NCBI RefSeq assembly: GCF_014698015.1
Contig: NZ_JACXBS010000007.1
Span: 186,001-250,000, forward strand
Source: Kocuria sp. cx-455
Lineage (GTDB): Bacteria; Actinomycetota; Actinomycetes; Actinomycetales; Micrococcaceae
DNA: 64,000 nucleotides
Direction of reading: 5' to 3'
The notes under the pieces were generated by a model that did no database searches, was not told the origin of the DNA, and was given only the letters and a program-made list of their open reading frames with translations. The translations under genes were made by a program, and so were the position numbers. Of this stretch, positions 1 through 8,195 are shown in pieces (the first letter of the stretch is position 1; every line of letters begins with the position of its first letter).

Positions 1-1
1 C

Positions 2-430
2 GTGTGCCGCGCCTGGGTGGACGAGTTCTGGGACGAAGCCTCACAGCACCTGACCACGCCGGGACTGGACGTCCCCGGCTATCGCGAGGCCCTGTTGGAC
101 CGGTTCTCCAACCCGCGGATCGCGCACCACCTGGCGCAAATCGCAATGGACGGTTCCACCAAACTGCAAATGCGCGCCGTGCCGGTGCTGAAGGCCGAGC
201 GTGCAGCCGGTCGCCCCGGGACGGCCGCGGCCCGGGCGATCGCCGCGTGGATCGCCTACCTCGACGGCCGCACGGAGGTTTCCGATGCCCGCTCGGAGCT
301 GGTGCTCCAGGCCAACCAAATCACCGGACAGGACCGTCTGCTTGCACTCCTGGGTCTCCTGGACGCAGAACTTACTCACGACCGGGATGTGGTGGCACAG
401 CTCGGCGGGCTCATCGACGAGCTGCGCTGA
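2..430 (+). CDS. uxuB: D-mannonate oxidoreductase / mannitol dehydrogenase family, C-terminal fragment
   Basis: Only the last ~142 codons are in the window; the 5' end lies upstream. The residues match the C-terminal domain of the long-chain mannitol dehydrogenase family: a PGYREALLDRFSNP segment, then a helix with the STKLQMRAVPVLKA pattern that carries part of the active site. In this family UxuB reduces D-fructuronate to D-mannonate with NADH. The next genes are a beta-glucuronidase, a glucuronide-type permease and a mannonate dehydratase, so fructuronate reductase is the most sensible reading. Tagaturonate reductase or mannitol 2-dehydrogenase cannot be excluded from the C-terminus alone. 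The gap to the next start codon is 38 nt, consistent with one operon. Confidence 0.8.
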   Translation: MCRAWVDEFWDEASQHLTTPGLDVPGYREALLDRFSNPRIAHHLAQIAMDGSTKLQMRAVPVLKAERAAGRPGTAAARAIAAWIAYLDGRTEVSDARSELVLQANQITGQDRLLALLGLLDAELTHDRDVVAQLGGLIDELR

Positions 431-468
431 CCCACCACATTCGCGAACACTAAGGAAGGGACCGCGCA

Positions 469-2259
469 GTGTTACGACCGCAGAACTCCCCCACCCGAGA
501 AATGGTCACTTTGGACGGCACCTGGCGTTTTGCCGTGGACTGGGACCGCACGGGCCTGACCGACAACTGGCAGAACGGCCCCCTCACCGGCCACTTGGAC
601 GCCCCGGTTCCCGGATCGATCAACGACCTCTACCACGACGAAAACATCCGCAACCATGTGGGCTACTACTGGTACCAGCGCGAAGTACGCGTGCCTCGAG
701 GCTGGGACGGCGAGCGCATTTTCGTTCGCTTGGAGTCCGCCACCCACGAGGGCACCGTATTCGTGAACGGCACCAAGGTGGTGGAGCACGCGGGCGGTTA
801 CACGCCGTTCGAAGCAGACATCACAGACCATGTCACCGCGGGCGAGACATTCCGGTTGAGCGTGGCCGTGAACAATGAGCTGACCAATTCATCCATTCCC
901 CCCGGCGAAATCATCGAGCTGGAGGACGGTCGGCACCAGCAGGAGTACAAGCACGACTTCTACAACTACGCGGGCCTTCATCGCTCCGTGTGGCTGTGCA
1001 GTGTGCCCGCCGTGCGCGTGGACGACGTCACCGTGACCACCGACTACCGGGGCGCCACCGGGGCCGTGGACTACGCGGTCTCGGTCACCGGAGGCGACGA
1101 CGCCCACGTGGCCGTGCGTGTCCTGGACGAGGACGGCACGGAAGTGGCCCGGGCCAACGGGGCGAGCGGCACCGTGGAGATCCCCGACGTCACCCTGTGG
1201 CAACCCGGCGTTGGCTACCTCTATGACCTCGTGGTGGAGGTTTCCCAGGGCAGTGAACTGAAGGACTCGTTCACCCAGAAGGTGGGCGTGCGCACTGTGG
1301 CCGTGGAGGGGAAGCAATTCCTCATCAACGGGGAGCCGTTCTATTTCACCGGATTCGGCATGCATGAGGATCATGAGACTCTCGGCAAGGGCCATTCCGA
1401 TGCGCACATGATTCAGGACTTCCAACTGTTGGAGTGGATCAACGCCAATTCACTGCGCACCTCCCACTACCCGTACAGCGAAGACATCATGGATTACTGT
1501 GATCGTCACGGTGTCGTGGTGATTGACGAAACAGCCGCCGTGGGCCTGAACTGGGCCATTGCCGGGGGAATCATGGGCGGATCCGCGGGCGGGACATTCG
1601 AGCCCGGCCACGTGGATGATTCCACCCAGACCACCCACCGGCAGGCCATCAGGGAACTCGTCGATCGGGACAAGAACCGCCCGTCCGTGGTGCTGTGGTC
1701 CATCGCCAATGAGCCGGACACCGCGGCGGAAGGCGCCCGCGGGTACTTCGAACCGCTGGTGGAACTCACCCGGGAACTGGACCCCAGCCGACCGGTGGGT
1801 TTCGTGAACGTGATGTTCGCCCCTGCCGGTGCGTGCACCGTCTCGGATCTCTTTGACGTGCTCATGCTCAACCGCTACTACGGCTGGTACGTCCAGACCG
1901 GTGATTTGCGCACCGCTGAGGCCTCCCTGGAAAAGGAACTGCGGCAGTGGGATGAGCAGTACGCCAAGCCCACCATCATGACCGAGTACGGCGCGGACAC
2001 CGTTGCCGGGATGCACTCCATCTACGACCAGCCCTTCACGGAGGACTATCAGGTGGCCTTCCTGGACATGTACCACCGAGTCTTCGATCGGGTCGAGTGC
2101 ATGATCGGCGAGCACGTGTGGAACTTCGCGGACTTCCAGACGAAGTACGGCTATGCCCGCGTGGACGGCAACAAGAAGGGTGCCTTCACTCGTGATCGTC
2201 GCCCCAAGGCCGGTGCGAGGGCACTCCGGCAACGCTGGGCGGGCAAGCTCGGTCGCTGA
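469..2259 (+). CDS. uidA: beta-glucuronidase (GH2)
   Basis: 596 residues, normal length for bacterial UidA/GusA. It releases D-glucuronate from beta-glucuronides in the cytoplasm. The GH2 order is visible: jelly-roll sugar-binding domain (~10-180), immunoglobulin-like domain (~185-275) and TIM barrel (~280-590). The acid/base Glu is residue 415 in WSIANEP and the nucleophile is Glu506 in TEYGAD, the latter followed by the AGMHS stretch typical of glucuronidases rather than galactosidases. The GTG start is set by AAGGAAGGG at 452-460. It sits between a fructuronate-reductase-type gene and a GPH permease, which fits glucuronide import and breakdown. No signal peptide. Confidence 0.93.
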   Translation: MLRPQNSPTREMVTLDGTWRFAVDWDRTGLTDNWQNGPLTGHLDAPVPGSINDLYHDENIRNHVGYYWYQREVRVPRGWDGERIFVRLESATHEGTVFVNGTKVVEHAGGYTPFEADITDHVTAGETFRLSVAVNNELTNSSIPPGEIIELEDGRHQQEYKHDFYNYAGLHRSVWLCSVPAVRVDDVTVTTDYRGATGAVDYAVSVTGGDDAHVAVRVLDEDGTEVARANGASGTVEIPDVTLWQPGVGYLYDLVVEVSQGSELKDSFTQKVGVRTVAVEGKQFLINGEPFYFTGFGMHEDHETLGKGHSDAHMIQDFQLLEWINANSLRTSHYPYSEDIMDYCDRHGVVVIDETAAVGLNWAIAGGIMGGSAGGTFEPGHVDDSTQTTHRQAIRELVDRDKNRPSVVLWSIANEPDTAAEGARGYFEPLVELTRELDPSRPVGFVNVMFAPAGACTVSDLFDVLMLNRYYGWYVQTGDLRTAEASLEKELRQWDEQYAKPTIMTEYGADTVAGMHSIYDQPFTEDYQVAFLDMYHRVFDRVECMIGEHVWNFADFQTKYGYARVDGNKKGAFTRDRRPKAGARALRQRWAGKLGR

Positions 2260-2270
2260 GTTCACCGTCA

Positions 2271-2312
2271 CCCCGTGGTGTGGGTATACGCAGGTGCCCC
2301 ACCACCACGGGG
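2271..2312 (+). terminator. GC-rich hairpin between uidA and the permease
   Basis: Arms 2271-2284 and 2297-2312 (CCCCGTGGTG...CACCACGGGG) pair over about 14 bp with a small bulge around a 12-nt loop, 11 nt after the uidA stop. There is no following T-run. It may act as a partial terminator, an mRNA stabiliser or an attenuator that lowers permease expression relative to uidA. Confidence 0.5.
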
Positions 2313-2482
2313 GTCGGTGTCGTCGACCGACCCGAACACCGCCGTTGGCAACTCACGGAAACCACGGGTACTCACGGGGCCCGCTGGTGGAAGCTGGGTG
2401 TAACCAAGGGTGAAGAACCCCTCGCTGACCTTTGAACCGGCGCCGCAGGGCGCGGATCGGCACACAGGCAAAGGAGCCTTGA

Positions 2483-4018
2483 ATGTCAGTCCCAGCAACA
2501 TCGCAAATACCCGCGATCAACACACCGCACCTCAAGCCCAGGACCCTCGTCGGGTACGGTCTGGGCGACGCCGGGTGCAACATCGCCTTCCAGATGACCG
2601 GCCTGTTCCTGCTGCTCTTCTACACGAACGTAGTGGGTATCCGGGCAGATCACGCCGGGGTGATCCTCATGATCGTGAAGGTCTGGGACGCGTTCGCGGA
2701 CCTGTTTGCCGGCCGCATGGTGGACCGCACCATGACTCGCTGGGGCAAGTTCCGCCCGTTCCTGATCTGGTACTCGATCCCGCTGTTGCTCTCCAACTTG
2801 CTGTGCTTCTGGATTCCCGTGGACGGCTACGGCGCCAAGCTGGCCTGGGCCACCATCAGCTATGCACTCATGGGTCTGCTCTACTCGATGGTCAACATTC
2901 CGTACGGCTCACTGGCAGGCGCGATGAGCCAGAACCCCGTGGACCGCTCCCGCTTGGCCTCGGCCCGCATGGTGGGCTCCGGCGCAACCATCCTGTTGCT
3001 CTCCTTGTTCCTGGCACCGCGCATCAAGGGGGCCGAGAACCTGGCCGCGACCTTCCTCGTCACCGCCATGGCGTTCGTGGTCATCGGTGCGCTGTTCTTC
3101 TTCACGACGTTCGCCACCTCCAAGGAGGTCGTGTACCGCGAGGTCGAGCGCGTGACCCTCAAAGAGACCATCGCCACCGTTCGGCAGAACGGCCCGCTCC
3201 TGCGCTTGTGCGGCTCCTCCTTGCTGTACCTGATCGCGCAGAATGTGATCGGCGCGCTGACCATCTACCTTTCTACCTACGTGCTGACCCGCTATTCCGA
3301 GGCCGGCTGGGTAGCCACCATCTCCATCGTCATCACCACGGGCGCGGTGCTCTACGTGGGCCCGTTCGGCCCCACCGTGACACGCGTGCTGGGTAAGAAG
3401 CGCGGCTTCATGTACGCGGCCGTTCTGGCGGCCACCGGTGGCGTGTTGTTCTCCCTCAGCAACTTCCTCTGGTATTCCTTTGCCCTGAGCCTTCTGGGCC
3501 TGTTCTTCATGGGCGTGGGCATGGGCATCCTCAACACCATGACCTGGGCCCTGGAAGCGGACACCGTGGAATACGGCGAGTACAGGACCGGAATCCGCAC
3601 CGAGGGCGCCACCTACTCCGCGTTCTCCTTCACCCGCAAGGTCGGCCAGGCCGTGGGCGTGGCCGTGGCCGGCTACGTGCTGACCTGGGCCGGTTTCAAC
3701 CCCGACGCCGCCGTCCAGTCCGAGGACACCGTTCGCGGCATGGCACTCGGTGCCGGTTTGGTTCCCGCTGTCATCTTCCTGGGTGCCATGCTGATCATGG
3801 CGGCTTACCCGCTGACCGAAGCCAAGTTCAAGGACATCATGAAGGCCATTGAGGCCAACCGTCAGCTGCGGCATGAACAATTGCAGCACGGGGAAATTCC
3901 GCACTCCGTCCCCACCCGTGAGGACCGCGTGGGTCCCACCGCTCGTGACTCCCACCCCATGACCACCCAGGCCCCCGTGATCCCGCCCAAGGATGACGAC
4001 GACGCGCCGTCGGCCTGA
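2483..4018 (+). CDS. uidB: GPH-family glycoside/pentoside/hexuronide:cation symporter
   Basis: 511 residues with about 12 membrane segments and a hydrophilic tail of ~60 residues. The N-terminus (GYGLGDAGCN, then DAFADLFAGRMVDRTMTRWGKFRP) carries the GPH signature: the D-x-x-x-D-x-x-x-G-x-x-x-D pattern in the loop after helix 2. GPH members move melibiose, xylosides or glucuronides with H+ or Na+. Its place directly after a beta-glucuronidase suggests glucuronide or hexuronate uptake. ATG at 2483 follows AAAGGAG at 2469-2475. The substrate is inferred from context only. Confidence 0.85.
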   Translation: MSVPATSQIPAINTPHLKPRTLVGYGLGDAGCNIAFQMTGLFLLLFYTNVVGIRADHAGVILMIVKVWDAFADLFAGRMVDRTMTRWGKFRPFLIWYSIPLLLSNLLCFWIPVDGYGAKLAWATISYALMGLLYSMVNIPYGSLAGAMSQNPVDRSRLASARMVGSGATILLLSLFLAPRIKGAENLAATFLVTAMAFVVIGALFFFTTFATSKEVVYREVERVTLKETIATVRQNGPLLRLCGSSLLYLIAQNVIGALTIYLSTYVLTRYSEAGWVATISIVITTGAVLYVGPFGPTVTRVLGKKRGFMYAAVLAATGGVLFSLSNFLWYSFALSLLGLFFMGVGMGILNTMTWALEADTVEYGEYRTGIRTEGATYSAFSFTRKVGQAVGVAVAGYVLTWAGFNPDAAVQSEDTVRGMALGAGLVPAVIFLGAMLIMAAYPLTEAKFKDIMKAIEANRQLRHEQLQHGEIPHSVPTREDRVGPTARDSHPMTTQAPVIPPKDDDDAPSA

Positions 4019-4058
4019 TACCGACACCCACCATTGATTTTTCGGAGAGGATAAACAC

Positions 4059-5288
4059 ATGAAAATCACCTCGGCCAAGGTCATCGTGACCAGCCCCACC
4101 CGCAACTTCGTGACGCTCATGATCACCACCGACGAGGGTTTCACCGGTATCGGTGACGCCACGCTGAACGGCCGTGAACTGTCCGTGGCCACCTACCTGT
4201 CGGACCACATTGTTCCGCTGCTGATCGACCGTGACCCCGCCAACATCGAGGACACCTGGCAGTTCCTGTACCGCTCCGGCTACTGGCGCCGCGGTCCCGT
4301 GACTATGGCGGCGATCGCCGCCGTGGACATGGCCCTGTGGGACATCAAGGGCAAGGTGGCCGGTATGCCGGTGTACCAGCTGCTCGGTGGCGCCTCCCGG
4401 CGAGGCCTGGCCACGTACGGGCATGCGTCCGGGCGCGATACCGAGGAGATCTTCGACTCGATCCGCTCCGAACAGGAACACGGCTACACCGCCATTCGCG
4501 TGCAGTCCTCCGTCCCTGGCATCACCGCTCTGTACGGTGTGGCGGCCCAGCCGCAGTCCTCCGGTGAGCGTTACGACTACGAGCCCGCTCAGCGTGCGGC
4601 ACTGCCCGCCGAGGAGGATTGGGACACTCGCGCGTACATGCGCCACATCCCCACCGTCTTCGAAGCCGTGCGCAATGAATTCGGCCCCGAGCTGCCGCTG
4701 CTCCACGACGGCCACCACCGCATGACGCCGATTCAGGCTGCCACGCTCGGCAAGGCGCTGGAGCCCTACGACCTGTTCTGGCTCGAGGACTGCACCCCGG
4801 CCGAGAACCAGGAGGCGCTGCGCCTGGTGCGTCAGCACACCACCCAGCCGCTGGCCATCGGCGAGGTCTTCAACACCATTTGGGACATCAAGGATCTGAT
4901 CTCCGAACAGCTCATTGACTACGTCCGGTGCGCCTCCACGCACTTCGGCGGCATCTCCCCCCTGAAGAAGGTCATGGACTACGCCGCGATGTACCAGGTC
5001 AAGTCCGGTTTCCACGGGCCCACGGATGTGTCCCCGGTGGGTTTCGCCGCCCAGATGCACGTGGGCATGGCCATCCACAACTTTGGCCTGCAGGAGTACA
5101 TGCCGCACTCGGAAAAGACCAACCAGGTCTTCCGCCAGAACATGACGTTCGAGAACGGCCTGCTTCACCCCTCGGACACCCCGGGCCTGGGCGTGGAGAT
5201 CGACGAGGACGAAGCCGAGAAGTACGAGTACGCCAACGCCTACCTGCCGTACAACCGCCTTGCCGACGGCACGGTTCACGACTGGTGA
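4059..5288 (+). CDS. manD: D-mannonate dehydratase, enolase superfamily (ManD type)
   Basis: 409 residues. It dehydrates D-mannonate to 2-keto-3-deoxy-D-gluconate. This is the enolase-fold enzyme, unrelated to UxuA. Visible active-site residues: Arg147 and Tyr159, metal ligands Asp217, Glu243 and Glu269, and His219 and His319. Compared with the residue numbers I recall for the Novosphingobium enzyme (Arg147, Tyr159, Asp210, His212, Glu236, Glu262, His312), the first two coincide and the rest shift by exactly seven, so the 160s loop has a short insertion here. Start ATG has GGAGAG at 4044-4049. The gene is 40 nt after the permease and overlaps the next gene by 4 nt. Some family members prefer gluconate; an RspA-like role is the alternative. 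Confidence 0.9.
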   Translation: MKITSAKVIVTSPTRNFVTLMITTDEGFTGIGDATLNGRELSVATYLSDHIVPLLIDRDPANIEDTWQFLYRSGYWRRGPVTMAAIAAVDMALWDIKGKVAGMPVYQLLGGASRRGLATYGHASGRDTEEIFDSIRSEQEHGYTAIRVQSSVPGITALYGVAAQPQSSGERYDYEPAQRAALPAEEDWDTRAYMRHIPTVFEAVRNEFGPELPLLHDGHHRMTPIQAATLGKALEPYDLFWLEDCTPAENQEALRLVRQHTTQPLAIGEVFNTIWDIKDLISEQLIDYVRCASTHFGGISPLKKVMDYAAMYQVKSGFHGPTDVSPVGFAAQMHVGMAIHNFGLQEYMPHSEKTNQVFRQNMTFENGLLHPSDTPGLGVEIDEDEAEKYEYANAYLPYNRLADGTVHDW

Positions 5289-5833
5289 GCCCCGCAGTGG
5301 TTGCGCGCAGCAAGGTGGCGCCTCTCGTGGTGGTCATGGGTGTTTCGGGGTCGGGCAAGACGACCATCGGAACACTCGTGGCCCGCGAGCTCGGCGTGGA
5401 GTTCATGGACGGCGACAGTCTGCACCCCCTTGAGAACGTGCAGAAAATGGCGTCCGGTACTCCGCTGACCGATGCGGATCGCTGGCCCTGGCTCGACATC
5501 GTGGGCCAGCGCCTGCACACGTACGGAGAGGAGAACCAGGGCCTGGTGATTGCCTGCTCCGCGCTCAAACGGGTGTACCGGGAGCGCATCCGATCGCAGG
5601 CGCCCGGCGCGCTGTTCCTGCACCTGGACGGTTCGCTCGCGGTCCTGACCAACCGGCTTGAGGGCCGCAGCGGGCACTTCATGCCCGCGTCTCTTCTGCA
5701 GTCACAGCTCGAGACACTGGAGCCCCTGGAGGTCGAGGAGGGCGGGTACAGGCTCGACATCGACCAGCCCGTCGAGGACATGGTCACCGAGGCCGTCAGT
5801 AAACTTCGGGCCATTGCGCAGGTGCAGTCCTAA
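5285..5833 (+). CDS. gntK: gluconokinase (GntK family)
   Basis: 182 residues. It phosphorylates D-gluconate to 6-phosphogluconate with ATP. The P-loop GVSGSGKTT begins at residue 19. It is followed by the family-typical FMDGDSLHPLENVQKM segment and the ACSALKRVYRERIR helix. The GTG start overlaps the manD stop (GTGA), implying translational coupling; a second GTG at 5297 is possible. No kinase for 2-keto-3-deoxygluconate is seen in the window, so this may handle gluconate made alongside glucuronate, or could act on the ketodeoxy acid; the sequence itself says gluconokinase. Its stop overlaps the convergent rlmC stop by 4 nt. Confidence 0.88.
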   Translation: MSPAVVARSKVAPLVVVMGVSGSGKTTIGTLVARELGVEFMDGDSLHPLENVQKMASGTPLTDADRWPWLDIVGQRLHTYGEENQGLVIACSALKRVYRERIRSQAPGALFLHLDGSLAVLTNRLEGRSGHFMPASLLQSQLETLEPLEVEEGGYRLDIDQPVEDMVTEAVSKLRAIAQVQS

Positions 5834-6960
5834 CGCTGGAGCAACACGGCCACCTCGTAGTGACCGGTGTGCGGGAACATGTCGAGCAACCGCCCCTCGA
5901 CCGGTTCCAGGGAGGGCATGCGACCCAGATCCTGGGCCAGGGTCTTGGCGTTGCACGAGGAGTACACCACGGTCGAAACCCCGGACGTTTCCAACCACTC
6001 GCACAACCCCGCGTCGAGTCCGCGGCGCGGGGGGTTCACGATCGCGAGGTCGGGGGCGGGTCCGGAAGGTACGGCGGCGGCGTCGTCGGCGGTGAAGCGA
6101 ACGGAACCCGGGCCGGATTCGGTAAGGCCCATGGCGGCGGCGGTCCCGCGGGCGGAGGCCACGGCGTCCGCGGAGATTTCCGTTCCCGTCACCTCGCGCG
6201 ACGGTCCGGCCACGTGCAACGCGAAGCCGCCCACCCCGCAGTACACGTCCCACACCGTGCTCGGGCGGGCGCGGTTCACCCACTCGCTCACCTGCCGATA
6301 CAGCTGCGCGGTGACGTGAGTGTTCGTCTGGAAGAACGACCGCGGCCGGACACGCAACGGGATCTCGTTGACCGTCATGATCAGCTCGGTCTGCTCGGTG
6401 AGCATGATTTCTTCGGGCCCTTCAAGCACGGCCTTGTGCTCGGGTTGGATGTTCACGGAGACCACGTCCGCGTGCGGCACGAGCTCGCGCAACAGGTCCA
6501 TGTTGTCGCGGATCTTGGGCAGCTGTTGGGTGGAACGCAGCACGAACCGCACCATGAGCCGCCCGTCCGGTGAGCCCGTGACGATCACGTGCTTGATCTC
6601 ACCTCGCCGTTTGGTCACGTTGTAGGGCAGCAGGCGCACCCGCGCGATGAACTCCCCGAGCGCGTCCAGCGCCATGGAAATGGGCTCCGGGTAGAGCGGG
6701 CAATCACGCAGATCGGTGCCCCCGCCGTGCTGGTCGAGAATGCCGAGCGTGGGCTCGCCCACGGATCCGGCGACCACCATTTTGGCCTTGTTGCGGAAAC
6801 CGGCCTCGGGTGAGGTCACCGGCTCCAGCCAGCGTGGATCACCATGCGGGGCCACCAGCTCCCGCACGAGCCGTTGCTTATCGGCCACCTGCCTGGCGTA
6901 CGGCACCTCGATCACCGTGCATGACCGGCAAAGTCCCTTGTTGTAATAACCGCAATCCAC
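5830..6960 (-). CDS. rlmC: 23S rRNA (uracil-C5)-methyltransferase, RlmC type
   Basis: 376 residues from a GTG at 6960. It methylates a uracil C5 in 23S rRNA using S-adenosylmethionine. The protein opens with Cys3, Cys11 and Cys14, the start of the four-cysteine iron-sulfur cluster, as in RlmC (RumB), which also begins almost directly with these cysteines. The fourth is in DCPLYPEP. The SAM-binding region is DVYCGVGGFAL, and the catalytic cysteine lies in VVYSSCNAKTL after NPPRRG. Longer upstream reading is open but lacks family similarity. No clear Shine-Dalgarno sequence precedes the GTG, so the message may be leaderless. Confidence 0.88.
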   Translation of the reverse strand: MDCGYYNKGLCRSCTVIEVPYARQVADKQRLVRELVAPHGDPRWLEPVTSPEAGFRNKAKMVVAGSVGEPTLGILDQHGGGTDLRDCPLYPEPISMALDALGEFIARVRLLPYNVTKRRGEIKHVIVTGSPDGRLMVRFVLRSTQQLPKIRDNMDLLRELVPHADVVSVNIQPEHKAVLEGPEEIMLTEQTELIMTVNEIPLRVRPRSFFQTNTHVTAQLYRQVSEWVNRARPSTVWDVYCGVGGFALHVAGPSREVTGTEISADAVASARGTAAAMGLTESGPGSVRFTADDAAAVPSGPAPDLAIVNPPRRGLDAGLCEWLETSGVSTVVYSSCNAKTLAQDLGRMPSLEPVEGRLLDMFPHTGHYEVAVLLQR

Positions 6961-7080
6961 GCGGTTGATTCTACGGTTCGGGCGCGGCGCCCCGCTGCGC
7001 AGTCGGCGGCCCGCCACTGGTCCGCGGGCGCCAAGCGTGGCACGGTGGTTACCAACACCGCCCGCCACCGGAAATCCGAG

Positions 7081-7962
7081 ATGACCGCACCCAAACCCTC
7101 CCCCGCCGTGATGACCGGTCGCACAGATCCCGCGCTCACCGTTCGTCCCGTGGACTACTCCTCCTGGAAGCCGACGACGCCGCCCCCGGCCGATCCCCCA
7201 CAAGGCACCGTTGCGGCGTCCGCGCCCGGTGCACCCGTGACCGGCGCCGCTAACGCACCCATGAGCGGCCCACCCAAACCGGGACCGGGCCCGCGGAAGG
7301 TGGGCGAGGCGCCCCCCGCTGCGTCACGGGCCTCGATCCCGCTGCGCCTGGATCCATTGATCGCCCACTTCGTGGCGCAATTACGCAAGGGCGTGCAGCC
7401 CACGATCTCCGCCCCGGAGAGCGCCGTCTACACGGCGGATTCCTCCGGCGCGGACACCCCCGCGGAGCTGACTGTGCCCGCCTCGGGTGTCCATTCGCAG
7501 GGCGTGTGGGATGTGACCGAGGATCAACTCCGCCGGGTTGTTGCAGACCCTGAGGACACGTGGACCGCGGACCTCGGACGCACCGATTATTACGTGCGGC
7601 AGAACCTGTGTGTCCAGGTCAACCGGGCCGAACACCGCGTGGTGGGCATTTACCGCAGTGGCTGGGCCCTCGCTCGCAGACCCGACGAGACGTGGGCGGA
7701 CGGCCCCGACTCCCTGGAGCGCACCGGCGCCAAACCGGGCGGCGGTGGAACGCGGTATCCGACCAACCGCCGTGAACTGCTGGCCCGGTTGAAGGCGGCA
7801 GGATTCCACGTGACCACGTCGGGGCCCACCCACGGCAAGATCACCCACCCGGAGGTTCCCGGACGCTTTATCCCCTTCTCCTCCACGCCCTCGTCCCAGC
7901 GCTACGGCAAACACGTGACCACCGCGGTGAAGCGCGTATTTGGGATCGATCTGCGGGGATAA
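7081..7962 (+). CDS. unknown protein with HicA-like C-terminus
   Basis: 293 residues from the ATG at 7081; an in-frame GTG at 7045 would add 12. I do not recognise the whole protein. Residues ~1-80 are rich in Pro/Ala/Gly and probably disordered. A central part (~120-210) is predicted alpha/beta with a DYYVRQNLCVQVN stretch. The last ~65 residues (LLARLKAAGFHVTTSG...HGKITHPEVPG...TPSSQRYG) resemble the small HicA/YcfA-like RNA-binding fold, but the critical His is in an HGK context and no antitoxin gene follows. It is divergent from rlmC with 120 nt between. A nucleic-acid role is a guess. Confidence 0.55.
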   Translation: MTAPKPSPAVMTGRTDPALTVRPVDYSSWKPTTPPPADPPQGTVAASAPGAPVTGAANAPMSGPPKPGPGPRKVGEAPPAASRASIPLRLDPLIAHFVAQLRKGVQPTISAPESAVYTADSSGADTPAELTVPASGVHSQGVWDVTEDQLRRVVADPEDTWTADLGRTDYYVRQNLCVQVNRAEHRVVGIYRSGWALARRPDETWADGPDSLERTGAKPGGGGTRYPTNRRELLARLKAAGFHVTTSGPTHGKITHPEVPGRFIPFSSTPSSQRYGKHVTTAVKRVFGIDLRG

Positions 7963-8195
7963 TGTGCCGGTGTCATTAAAGGCCGCGCAGCTTATTTCGC
8001 CCTGACAAGCGGCAACACAATGCTTGGTAAATCACCCGTCAGAAAATGGCAGAGAACGTACTGAATTCCCACCCAATTCGCGGTAAATCGTCATAGTCTT
8101 AGCAGGCACGGATGCGCGGTTTCGCAGGCAATGGGCCCTTGGGGAAGGGTTGCGCGGGGCCGGTGTCCGATCCGACACATTTGGGGGAGAACATC
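7963..8195 (+). promoter_or_regulatory. upstream and leader region of the plus-strand tandem hydrolase
   Basis: 233 nt without a gene. The first half is AT-rich for this genome (about 7990-8100) and includes a possible -10, TAGTCT, at 8094-8099. The leader after it is G-rich and can form a small stem GTGTC/GACAC at 8163-8167 and 8174-8178, followed by CATTTGGGGGAG, which holds the ribosome binding site for the GTG at 8196. The last ~35 nt resemble the leaders of the genes at 19453 (-) and 19888 (+). Confidence 0.4.

Noticed and set aside
3837-5279. Long open frame on the minus strand opposite the mannonate dehydratase gene
   Set aside because: It is a shadow of the real gene: the plus-strand protein has all catalytic residues, and the antisense translation is His/Gly/Val-rich without domains.
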